From Chryseobacterium balustinum (GTDB lineage Bacteria; Bacteroidota; Bacteroidia; Flavobacteriales; Weeksellaceae), in NCBI RefSeq assembly GCF_900168205.1, contig NZ_FUZE01000007.1, positions 124,001-188,000 on the forward strand: DNA of 64,000 bases, in the 5' to 3' direction. Shown one piece after another: positions 27,155 through 34,961 of the stretch. Below the pieces are notes generated by a model. The model ran no database searches, had not been told where the DNA came from, and was given only the letters and a program-made list of their open reading frames with translations. Made by a program: the position numbers and the translations under genes. Position 1 is the stretch's first letter. Every line of letters starts with the position of its first letter.

Positions 27155-27634
27155 TTATGTTAATCTTTTTTTTATTTCGAATACGATTTCTTCTAATTCC
27201 TTTTTATTTTGATAGAGCAAGGGAATTACAACTTTAGAATCGCCATTTTGAATTATCTCAATATATTTTTCAAAATTTGTGTCAACAACATTTACGAATT
27301 TTATATTTGAATATTTAATTGTTTTAAATGATGGATTTATAAAATAATTCAAAGCAGATCCTTTACCTGTTCCTATAATTAAGTATTTAAGCTCATCATT
27401 TTGTAATTCAAGCTGAATAAATTTATTAAATTTAAGTAGAGTTTTACTGCCAAAGTAAATCGTTGTAATCGAAATTATGCCGACAATTGGTATTATAAAA
27501 ATATATGAAATATCGAAATTAGGACTGGCTAAAACTAATATCAACAATGTAAAAAGGCCTATAAAAAGACAACATAAACCGAAGAGTATGGTTCGCAAGG
27601 AATTGATATGATATTGTTTATTACTTAAATTCAT
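27155..27634 (-). CDS. small two-span membrane protein of unknown function
   Basis: A 159-residue protein. Two hydrophobic segments lie at about residues 15-36 (LFGLCCLFIGLFTLLILVLA) and 42-63 (FIIPIVGIISITTIYFG), followed by a cytosolic domain of about 95 residues ('KYLIIGTGKGSALNYFINPS', 'KVVIPLLYQNKKELEEIVFEIKKRL'). This plan resembles PH-like membrane proteins common in Bacteroidota, but I see no decisive motif. It is followed by the secreted protein gene after 14 bp. Confidence 0.6.
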   Translation of the reverse strand: MNLSNKQYHINSLRTILFGLCCLFIGLFTLLILVLASPNFDISYIFIIPIVGIISITTIYFGSKTLLKFNKFIQLELQNDELKYLIIGTGKGSALNYFINPSFKTIKYSNIKFVNVVDTNFEKYIEIIQNGDSKVVIPLLYQNKKELEEIVFEIKKRLT

Positions 27635-27713
27635 TTTTTAATAAATAAATTCTCAAACTAATCTACAAAATTCCAATCAAAGAGAGATATTTATATTTTA
27701 TTAGTTAGTTCCA

Positions 27714-28517
27714 TTATTTTTCAATTGTACGTAATGCTTTTTTTATAATGTAAGCAGTTTCTTTTGTGGGGCTTTCTTTCTTCCATTTTTCGCAAAGCAG
27801 TTTCACAAAATCCGGTTGTGTTTTGCTTGCATCATTTAGCCAATTACCGACGCTGTCCTGTACATATTTTGCTTTGTCAGATTTCAAAGGTTCTAAAATT
27901 GCCAACCCCAATTCAGGATTATGTTTCAATTCTTCAATATGTTCGCACCAAACACCTCTCGGTCTTGTGGCTTCGCTGGCAAACCGTCTCACGTTTTCAT
28001 CTTTGGGATTTGTCCAGCTTGATAATATTTCGATACTTTTTGTTAAGTCTTTTGCAATGCTTGACCTTACAGCTAACCAACAAATTTCTCTTACCCCAAA
28101 ATGCTTATCAGCTGCAAATACTTGGATTTGTTCAAGCTTTTGAGTGATATCTAATGTTTGATTTTTACCAATTGTATAAGTCGCCCAACAACGGATTAAA
28201 TCTGATGTATGGTTCGCCATAATTGTCAATATTTCGGTGTCATCATTTTTTAATGACTGCTCAAAAAGTCCCATTCCGATTGCTTCGTTAATGGTGTTTA
28301 CAGTTTGTTTTTTCAGGTTTTCAATATCGGTTAATATGGGTTTGAAATATAGAGTTTTGCCCAATTGTTTCAATAAATTTTCAAGCAAAAGGAGTTGGTC
28401 AACAGCTAACCATTCCACTAAATTTGCTGTTTCAATTTCTCCACGATTCAACTGTTCCAAAATGTCTTTAGGAATATCTTTTGTGGAACGAGAACCTTTG
28501 CGTTTTATTTCTGTCAT
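27714..28517 (-). CDS. HEAT-repeat DNA alkylation repair-like protein (AlkC/AlkD superfamily)
   Basis: A 267-residue all-helical protein. 'HTSDLIRCWATYTIG', 'FAADKHFGVREICWLAVRSSI', 'WTNPKDENVRRFASEATRPRGVWC' and 'DKAKYVQDSVGNWLNDASK' are successive HEAT-like helices of the type seen in AlkC and AlkD DNA glycosylases, which remove 3- or 7-methylated purines. The phrase ASEATRPRGVWC is a strong family marker. It is divergent from an HxlR regulator gene (159 bp), which may sense the same stress. The catalytic residues cannot be assigned with certainty, so the glycosylase activity is inferred. Confidence 0.78.
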   Translation of the reverse strand: MTEIKRKGSRSTKDIPKDILEQLNRGEIETANLVEWLAVDQLLLLENLLKQLGKTLYFKPILTDIENLKKQTVNTINEAIGMGLFEQSLKNDDTEILTIMANHTSDLIRCWATYTIGKNQTLDITQKLEQIQVFAADKHFGVREICWLAVRSSIAKDLTKSIEILSSWTNPKDENVRRFASEATRPRGVWCEHIEELKHNPELGLAILEPLKSDKAKYVQDSVGNWLNDASKTQPDFVKLLCEKWKKESPTKETAYIIKKALRTIEK

Positions 28518-28557
28518 AGCATTCTAGCATTTTTTTAATATTAAATTTTTACATTCA

Positions 28558-28565
28558 CAAATGTA
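28558..28565 (-). promoter_or_regulatory. -7 promoter element of the AlkC/AlkD-like gene
   Basis: Minus-strand TACATTTG matches TAnnTTTG, about 40 nt before the ATG at 28517. A facing TAATTTTG for the plus strand lies 30 bp away, so the divergent promoters share this region. Confidence 0.45.
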
Positions 28566-28595
28566 TAGAATGTATTTATATCCTTATATTATGAT

Positions 28596-28603
28596 TAATT
28601 TTG
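28596..28603 (+). promoter_or_regulatory. -7 promoter element of the HxlR-type regulator gene
   Basis: TAATTTTG matches TAnnTTTG. The implied leader to the ATG at 28677 is about 65 nt. The -33 element is unclear. Confidence 0.4.
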
Positions 28604-28676
28604 CAAATCTCGAAAAGCTTTTTAATATTGGCAATACCGCATATTTTTAGCACATAGGGATAAAAAAGTCAATCAT

Positions 28677-29012
28677 ATGAAAACAAAGGAAAAAGTCGCC
28701 GAAAATAAAATTTGTCCGTTGGAAATCGCTGTAAATTCAATCAGCGGAAAATGGAAAATTCCTATTGTCTGGCAAATTAATGAAGGCAAAAAACGACCAA
28801 GCGAATTTTTGAGAGGAATTGCCAATGTTGACAGGCGTGTTTTAAACAAACAGCTCAGTGAAATGATTGAGGATGGTATTTTAACCAAAGAAAGTTTCAA
28901 CGAACTGCCGCCAAGAGTGGAATATTCTTTAACCGAAATTGGCGAAAAACTAGTTGAAATTCTTTGGCAACTAAACGATTGGGGTAAGTTATTAATCCCG
29001 GAAAAAGAATAA
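28677..29012 (+). CDS. HxlR/MarR-type winged-helix transcriptional regulator
   Basis: A 111-residue DNA-binding protein. The text 'CPLEIAVNSISGKWKIPIVWQI' is the HxlR family start, with a conserved Cys, then GKW and the first helix. 'RPSEFLRGIANVDRRVLNKQLSEMIEDGIL' is the winged helix and 'PPRVEYSLTEIGEKLVEIL' the wing and closing helix. Cys17 is where many HxlR proteins sense redox or electrophiles. It is divergent from the alkylation-repair-like gene, a likely target, and ends 8 bp before the convergent large AsmA-like gene. Confidence 0.88.
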   Translation: MKTKEKVAENKICPLEIAVNSISGKWKIPIVWQINEGKKRPSEFLRGIANVDRRVLNKQLSEMIEDGILTKESFNELPPRVEYSLTEIGEKLVEILWQLNDWGKLLIPEKE

Positions 29013-29019
29013 TTTAAAC

Positions 29020-32000
29020 TTATATCAAATACTTCTTGAGACCTTCCATAATTCCCTGCCAAAGCATACTGAAAAAGCTTCTTTCGGGTTCTCGTTTTTT
29101 ATCAATAACCACATGCCCAGGTTCTCCTTTAGATTCGTTTTTCACAAACCAATTGGCAATCGTATTTAAGAATTTTCTTTCGTTTCCTTTTTTATTCAGG
29201 AAGTTTACGTACATGTCGTTGTATTTGAAATAAAACTTTCCTGCAATACCTTCTTGAGATCCGTAATAATCGAATTTTAAATAGTCAATATTTCCATCCA
29301 AAGTAATATTTAAATACGGGCGCACAAAAAGATTGACATTATCAGCAGAAAGTTTTTGTACATCTCCTTTGATGGTGAACTTGTCGGCGAGATCCTTAAC
29401 ATCAAATTTCCAGTTGACTTTAGTTTCTGCTTTTCCGTAAAAATCAAAAGATGCATCGGTATTGATTATAGTAGGTCGTCCTTTTATTTTAGCATTATTT
29501 ACATTCGTAATCAGTGCCTGGAAATTATTAAAAGTCAGTTTTCCCGGAATATTGCTTTTTTCAGCATCTTCTTCATATTCCAAATCTGAGTTTTTAATAG
29601 ATATTTCTTTGATGAATAATGGAATTTTCACGTCACGTAATTTCTTACTGAAAAGATATCTTACCGCAATATCATCAGGTGGGGCAAGATCGTGGTAAAT
29701 ATTGCAGTGTAGACCATCAATGCTTATTTTGCTGAGATCGATACTGCTGTTTTTACCCAGTTGTGTATTGTGATCTTTGATGTTGATCTTTTTTACTTTA
29801 ATGGTATACAAATCGCTCTCTTTAGCAATTACTTTACTGAAACCTGCTCTCGAATATTTAGGCAGATAATTGAATTCGCTGATGTCCGTATTTTTTCCGG
29901 TAGTTTTTATTTCTGCAACTTTCAAATAATAATATTTGCCTGCATCCAGACGAATATTCTTTGCATTAACATAATTTTTTTCTGTTTTGAACGGAATGTC
30001 TTTTTTAAAAAGCTCAGTATTGCTAAATACTTTATCCACTTTAATATCTAGTTTTCCAATGGCAAGCTTTTCTACATTTTGTTTTTTTTGTGAAACTTTC
30101 CCGTTATTAACACGGATAAAACCAATATGAGCGGTAAAAGATTGCGGAGTAGTGGCTTTTTGAGTTTTTTTCTTATTTTTTGTTGCCGTTATAATCTGTA
30201 CTGAAGGATTATTTACTTCTATTCCATCAAGTTTTATGTCAAGATTCTGACCTATATATCTGCTTTTGTTATTTAAAATTTTAATTTGATCTGTGCTTAC
30301 GGAAAATACATCTTTTGTACTGCTTTTCCCTAATGCTAAAACCTGAAAACCATCAATGGTAATATTGGCATTGCGCGAAGCAATACTTTTAATTTTCACG
30401 GCTTGTAGCTGATCTGCCTTAAAGTAAATATTCTCAGCTTCGATATCGTGTTTGGTAAAACGGAAAGGGATCTTTTCCTTAACGGTATTTTTGTCGAAGA
30501 CGATATCACTCATCTTAAAATTAAAATTTTCAACGGAGGCCATTTTTTCTTTAAAACGCTCAGTATTTCTAAATACTTTATCCACTTTAATATCTGGTTT
30601 TCCAACGGCAAGCTTTTCTACATTCTGCTGATTTTGCAAAACTTTACCGTTATTGACACGGATAAAACCAATATGAGCGGTAAACGGTGGGTGAGTAGTG
30701 GCTTTTTGAGTTTTTTTCTTATTTTTTGTTGCCGTTATAATCTGTACTGAAGGATTATGTATTTCTATTCCATCAAGTTTTATGTCAAGATTCTGACCTA
30801 TATATCTGCTTTTGTTATTTAAAATTTTTATTTGATCTGTGCTTACCGAAAATACATCTTTTGTACTGCTTGTCCCCAATGCTAAAACCTGAAAACCATC
30901 AATAGTAATATTGGCATTGCGTGAAGTAATACTTTTAATTTTCACAGCCTGTAGCTGATCTGCCTTAAAGTAAATATTCTCAGCTTCGATATCGTGTTTG
31001 GTAAAGCGGAAAGGGATTTTTTCCTTAACGGTATTTTTGTCAAAGACGATATCACTCATCTTAAAATTAAAATTTTCAACGGAGGCTGTTTTTTCTTTAT
31101 TAACCTGAAAAACATTGATTTTCCCTTTTTGAAAAGTAATGTTTTTTAAACCAATCTTCAAGTCGATCTCTTTTGAATTATTACTTTTATCAACTGTGTT
31201 TTTTCCGGTAGAATATACTTTAAGATCAGGTTGGGTAAAGGTAATATCAGAAACGATCAACGAATCCTGACTGATATTAAAGTCTTTTGCAGCCAGATTT
31301 TGTGTTGAAAAATCAAAAACATTTTTAGAATTATATTGAGCTACTGCCTGTATTGGTTTTAAATGAAATTGAACGAGCTGCAGTGTTTTATTGGCTGCAT
31401 TAATTTTCTTTGCATTAATTTCATAAAAATCATTAACGCCAATCTGTACATTTTCTGCATCGATTTTAAATTCTGAAAATGCAATCGGAATCTTATTTCC
31501 GCTGGCGTTTTGTTTAATATCTTTTAGCTGTACATTGATATGCTGTCCCCTAAAAACCGTTTTGCCGCGGCCATTTTCAATAGCTGCGTTTACGTTATAT
31601 ATTGCGATATTATTGATGTGAAGATTAATTTTTTTATTGCTAGGCTTTTGGTCTTTCTTCAAAGCGGCAAGCTTTACTTTAATATCAGAATCAGTAAGTG
31701 TAAATTGATCTGCATGATATTTATTACTGAAAACTGCTTTCCAAATATTTAAATCTGTTATGTTAAGATTTTTTATTTTTCCATTGATCTGAGTAATGTA
31801 TTGGTTTTTTGGGTTTTTTGTGCTGATTTCAAGATCGTTAACAGTAAGATTACCTTTCAATAAACTTAAATTAAAGTCTTTAAGCAACACTTTATATGGT
31901 GTTTTTTCATTGATGAGGTCAGGAAGTTTTTTTTGCAGATAAAAATCTAATGCAAATGGAAATATGGCTATTAATGTCACAAATCCCAGGAAAGTCGAAA

Positions 32001-32052
32001 GAATTATTTTTTTTCTTGGTATTCTCTTTTTTAAAAGTTTTTTTTCCATCAT
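29020..32052 (-). CDS. large AsmA/DUF748-like envelope protein with an internal tandem duplication
   Basis: A protein of about 1010 residues with one N-terminal membrane span (KKIILSTFLGFVTLIAIFPFALDFYL) and a long periplasmic beta-rich body. The pattern 'NLNITDLNIWKAVFSNKYHADQFTLTDSDIKV' and the C-terminal part with 'LTFNNFQALITNVNNAKIKGRP' resemble DUF748/AsmA proteins, thought to take part in lipid transport or outer-membrane maintenance. The frame is open to 32088, but ATG 32052 (MMEKKLLKK) gives a normal membrane-anchor start. Residues about 320-684 are two copies of one 182-residue unit. It is a single gene. Confidence 0.75.
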   Translation of the reverse strand: MMEKKLLKKRIPRKKIILSTFLGFVTLIAIFPFALDFYLQKKLPDLINEKTPYKVLLKDFNLSLLKGNLTVNDLEISTKNPKNQYITQINGKIKNLNITDLNIWKAVFSNKYHADQFTLTDSDIKVKLAALKKDQKPSNKKINLHINNIAIYNVNAAIENGRGKTVFRGQHINVQLKDIKQNASGNKIPIAFSEFKIDAENVQIGVNDFYEINAKKINAANKTLQLVQFHLKPIQAVAQYNSKNVFDFSTQNLAAKDFNISQDSLIVSDITFTQPDLKVYSTGKNTVDKSNNSKEIDLKIGLKNITFQKGKINVFQVNKEKTASVENFNFKMSDIVFDKNTVKEKIPFRFTKHDIEAENIYFKADQLQAVKIKSITSRNANITIDGFQVLALGTSSTKDVFSVSTDQIKILNNKSRYIGQNLDIKLDGIEIHNPSVQIITATKNKKKTQKATTHPPFTAHIGFIRVNNGKVLQNQQNVEKLAVGKPDIKVDKVFRNTERFKEKMASVENFNFKMSDIVFDKNTVKEKIPFRFTKHDIEAENIYFKADQLQAVKIKSIASRNANITIDGFQVLALGKSSTKDVFSVSTDQIKILNNKSRYIGQNLDIKLDGIEVNNPSVQIITATKNKKKTQKATTPQSFTAHIGFIRVNNGKVSQKKQNVEKLAIGKLDIKVDKVFSNTELFKKDIPFKTEKNYVNAKNIRLDAGKYYYLKVAEIKTTGKNTDISEFNYLPKYSRAGFSKVIAKESDLYTIKVKKINIKDHNTQLGKNSSIDLSKISIDGLHCNIYHDLAPPDDIAVRYLFSKKLRDVKIPLFIKEISIKNSDLEYEEDAEKSNIPGKLTFNNFQALITNVNNAKIKGRPTIINTDASFDFYGKAETKVNWKFDVKDLADKFTIKGDVQKLSADNVNLFVRPYLNITLDGNIDYLKFDYYGSQEGIAGKFYFKYNDMYVNFLNKKGNERKFLNTIANWFVKNESKGEPGHVVIDKKREPERSFFSMLWQGIMEGLKKYLI
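30001..31092 (-). repeat. tandem in-frame duplication, two 546-bp units
   Basis: The units 30001-30546 and 30547-31092 align at an offset of exactly 546 bp (182 codons). For example, CAACGGAGGC recurs at 30531 and 31077, and AAGCTTTTCTACATT at 30063 and 30609. By hand about nine in ten residues are the same, and the first hundred residues of the unit are almost unchanged. The frame is kept, so the duplication lengthens the protein rather than breaking it. It looks recent. Confidence 0.9.
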
Positions 32053-32249
32053 TTGTAAATGTGTTATACTCAACAATAAACAAAACATGTTCCAAATAAT
32101 AGAATTTCTTATCTCTACAGATTACGGGTAATTTTTTTTTTAATTGTATAATTAAAAAAAGGTTTGTTTTATCTGTAAATACTCTTTTTCTGTTTTCAGA
32201 ATATTTTAAGGCACATATCTTGATTTGTAGACATTAAAATAAAATTATC

Positions 32250-32435
32250 ATGAACATTAAAAGAATTTTTGGAACTATTCTTACGGTATTAGGAATTGTG
32301 GGTTTAATTTATACAGGGTATGAATTAATCAATAAAAGTACAGCTTACACAACACTTGCTGTCGCAGGTGTTATAGGACTCATCTTTTTTTTCTCGGGCA
32401 TAAGTCTTGTGAAAAATACGAAAGACGAGAGTTAA
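32250..32435 (+). CDS. small two-span membrane protein
   Basis: A 61-residue protein with two hydrophobic segments: 'IFGTILTVLGIVGLIYTGYEL' and 'TTLAVAGVIGLIFFFSGISLV'. It ends 'KNTKDES'. Similar short proteins with this 'GTILtVLGivGLIYTGY' start are common and uncharacterised in Flavobacteriia. It is monocistronic as far as can be seen. Confidence 0.65.
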   Translation: MNIKRIFGTILTVLGIVGLIYTGYELINKSTAYTTLAVAGVIGLIFFFSGISLVKNTKDES

Positions 32436-32587
32436 TGTTTTCCTATAAATGAATTGATGCTATTAGTTTTAGAAGTTCCGTTTTTGGTTAACGCGAAATG
32501 AAAAAAATTGTAAAGAATTAATAATTTTAAGCTCCACGCAGGATTATGGCATGTTATCTGTAATACAAACCACAGCAAAATTAATGT

Positions 32588-32971
32588 ATGGAACAGATTT
32601 TTATCAAGGTGGCTTTTTGCCAAAAATGTAGCGGATATCATGCTTCAACCTACGCCGACTCGTCTCAAAAAAATAATCCGGAAATTATTGATCACTACTT
32701 TTATCATGGTGAGCCTTATTTTACTTTAAACCAATCCAGTTTTAGTAAAGCCGAACAGCTTGAATACACTACTATAAAAACTATTCAGCTCAACGAGCAC
32801 AGGAAAAATGATCTTAAATATTGCGGATGCAAGAAAAAGCCGAAATCATCAGTCGTAACTCAAAAATTAAGTTATTCAGAGTCATCGACACAAATGCCTA
32901 AATACGAAGAAGTTTCGGAAACTGAAATTTACTTTAGAGATGTTTATCGTTTGTCTTATAACTTTCATTAA
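32588..32971 (+). CDS. small Cys-containing protein of unknown function
   Basis: A 127-residue cytosolic protein. Paired cysteines occur as 'FCQKCSGYH' (10-18) and 'KYCGCKKKP' (78-86). The spacing could form a zinc or redox site (CxxC ... CxC), but no known zinc-ribbon family is recognised. The C-terminal tail ends 'FRDVYRLSYNFH'. A terminator follows 39 bp after the stop. No neighbour hints at a function. Confidence 0.5.
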   Translation: MEQIFIKVAFCQKCSGYHASTYADSSQKNNPEIIDHYFYHGEPYFTLNQSSFSKAEQLEYTTIKTIQLNEHRKNDLKYCGCKKKPKSSVVTQKLSYSESSTQMPKYEEVSETEIYFRDVYRLSYNFH

Positions 32972-33009
32972 AATATACGAATGACAAAAAAGTTTTCTCA
33001 CTATAAAAT

Positions 33010-33047
33010 AAAAGGAATTGAATAATTATTCGGTTCCTTTTATTTTT
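33010..33047 (+). terminator. intrinsic terminator after the Cys-containing protein gene
   Basis: AAAAGGAA pairs with TTCCTTTT, extended by AATAA/TTATT around the loop and followed by ATTTTTA. It closes the transcript of the gene ending at 32971. Confidence 0.7.
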
Positions 33048-33256
33048 ATATTCTAGGAAAGTCTGTTAATTGTCAAGATTTGAATCAGAAATTCATTTTT
33101 TTTGCTCAGAAAATTATGTATCTTCGTTTCTGATTTCTGCAAAATTCCAACTAAATTTTTTTTTTTACTTCTTAAACAAAACAAAATAGTTTATCTACTG
33201 TAATTATATTTAATAACTACTTTATTCTAACTTAAATAATAATAAATCAGAAGGTT

Positions 33257-34840
33257 TTGAAGATTAATTTTAAACATGCACTCACCCAAAGATCTGTTTT
33301 TATAGCGGCTTTGTCTGCTTGTTTAATTGCGGTTGTAGCATTTGCGGTTCTTAGTCTTCTTATTACTCACGACAGCCGTAGAAATAATGAAGAGTTTGCC
33401 CGCAAAACTTTTTTGAGGAAATATGAAACGGTAGAAAAAGAATTTAGAAATATTGAAGATTATCAGTATCTGCTTCGTGCTTTAGTTCAGAAAGACGGAC
33501 TGAAAAATTACAAAGATTATTCCTCCGTTTTAAATAATTTAAACAAACGGCGAAAGCTCGTTCCGTACAGTTGGTATTATTACTACAATGGTGTTTCCGG
33601 AGAATCTGGGAATAAAGATCTTTTATCGGATGTTCTCAAAAAAGATGAAAAAATAGCAAAATATACCAAGATAAAAAATAAAGGTCCCGGTAACTTTAAT
33701 AATTATTTAATCACGCATAACGACAGTATTTATTGGCTCAGTTATGATTCTCTTCTGCAGACGAATAAAAATATGCTGTATTACGGTTCTGCTGTAAGTC
33801 TTGATAATCTCCATCAGTATTTTGCCACGATCGATCAGTCTCCGAATACTTATACGTATGTTTTTTCAAAAGAAGGGATTTGCATCACACATCCTGATAA
33901 AAAGTATTTGGGAAAGAATATTTTTGATTTTACCGATATTCAGCCACAAGATACCTTAACCAGCAAAGCTGAATTAGGATATACCGAAAGGAATACGATT
34001 TCAGAATACCTTGATGTAGAAGTAATCCGATTTATAAAACCTTTAAAAACCGATAATTTTGAAGGTTATGCAGTCGTTAATTACGTGAGTTTTCTGATTG
34101 ATGAAAGTGTGAATCAAACAAAAAGATATACCGTTTATATTTTTCTGGCAGCTTTGTTACTTATTGTGACCGTATTTATTCTGTTTTACAGAGCAACCAA
34201 TATGGCATTTCAGGAGAAAGAAAAAATACAGTCTGAAAAAAATATGCTTCTTGTTGAGAATGAAAAAATGCATCGGGAAGAAGCACTAAATCAGCTTCAG
34301 CAGCTTAAAAATAATATCAATCCGCATTTCCTTTTCAATTCATTGAATTCTCTTTATATGTTGATTGGTCTCAACAGAGAAAATGCACAGAAGTTTACAA
34401 TGAATCTTTCAAAGATTTATCGATATCTTATTGTTCCACCAAAAGAAAATTTGGTTCCTTTGGCACAGGAAATTAGCTTTATTAAACAGTATATGGATCT
34501 TCTGAAAAGCAGGTTTGACGAGGAAATTAGTTTTGACCTGATAATCAATCACGAAGAAAGTTTAGAAAAAAGAATTCCTTATTTATCGCTACAGCTTGTT
34601 GCAGAGAATGCTATAAAGCATAATATTGCAACTATAGATAATCCTTTAGCCATTATTATTACGGTTGAAAAAGATGGAGTTATTGTGAAAAACACATGGC
34701 AACCGAAAACGGAAAAGGTACAAGGCGAAAAGTTTGGTTTAGATTATTTAAGCCAGATTTACGGATATTTTAAGAATAATAATCTTGACATATCTATCAA
34801 TGATGGATATTTTATCTGCTTCTTACCAGTAATGAATTAA
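33257..34840 (+). CDS. LytS-type sensor histidine kinase (PF06580 family)
   Basis: A 527-residue membrane sensor kinase. Start is TTG (33257), with AGAAGG just before it; no ATG lies near. Residues 10-33 are the first span, 37-285 an extracytoplasmic sensor with a Cache-like look ('ITHPDKKYLGKNIFDFTDI'), and 288-312 the second span. A coiled linker leads to 'LQQLKNNINPHFLFNSLNSLY' in outline, where His357 is the phosphorylation site, and to a HATPase with 'LSLQLVAENAIKHNI'. No response regulator follows directly; the LytTR gene at 42287 is the natural partner. The genes between them, a protease and SusC/SusD, are the likely targets. Confidence 0.9.
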   Translation: MKINFKHALTQRSVFIAALSACLIAVVAFAVLSLLITHDSRRNNEEFARKTFLRKYETVEKEFRNIEDYQYLLRALVQKDGLKNYKDYSSVLNNLNKRRKLVPYSWYYYYNGVSGESGNKDLLSDVLKKDEKIAKYTKIKNKGPGNFNNYLITHNDSIYWLSYDSLLQTNKNMLYYGSAVSLDNLHQYFATIDQSPNTYTYVFSKEGICITHPDKKYLGKNIFDFTDIQPQDTLTSKAELGYTERNTISEYLDVEVIRFIKPLKTDNFEGYAVVNYVSFLIDESVNQTKRYTVYIFLAALLLIVTVFILFYRATNMAFQEKEKIQSEKNMLLVENEKMHREEALNQLQQLKNNINPHFLFNSLNSLYMLIGLNRENAQKFTMNLSKIYRYLIVPPKENLVPLAQEISFIKQYMDLLKSRFDEEISFDLIINHEESLEKRIPYLSLQLVAENAIKHNIATIDNPLAIIITVEKDGVIVKNTWQPKTEKVQGEKFGLDYLSQIYGYFKNNNLDISINDGYFICFLPVMN

Positions 34841-34914
34841 AAGTCTAAAAATCCATTCACTCCAATAATTCACCCTTTCACTCCCTATTAATATAGATGT
34901 GGTTTTGTAGGTTA

Positions 34915-34922
34915 TATTTTTG
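34915..34922 (+). promoter_or_regulatory. -7 promoter element of the metalloprotease-SusC-SusD operon
   Basis: TATTTTTG matches TAnnTTTG. Transcription would start near 34928, which excludes the TTG at 34920 as a translation start and leaves ATG 34944 or 34962. The -33 region does not fit well, as for promoters that need an activator. Confidence 0.5.
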
Positions 34923-34961
34923 CCCACTGAAAACCTAGAGGGCATGAAATGTACTATTTTA

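Noticed and set aside
27764..28147. Two overlapping plus-strand ORFs of over 120 residues inside the AlkC/AlkD-like gene
   Set aside because: Both lie antisense to a gene with clear HEAT-repeat motifs, and their compositions are those of reversed coding DNA.
28673..29062. 129-residue minus-strand ORF over the HxlR gene
   Set aside because: It is fully antisense to an HxlR regulator with clear motifs.
34920..34961. TTG 34920 or ATG 34944 as the metalloprotease start
   Set aside because: TTG 34920 overlaps the promoter box, and ATG 34944 would spoil the clean signal peptide that begins at 34962. ATG 34944 remains possible.
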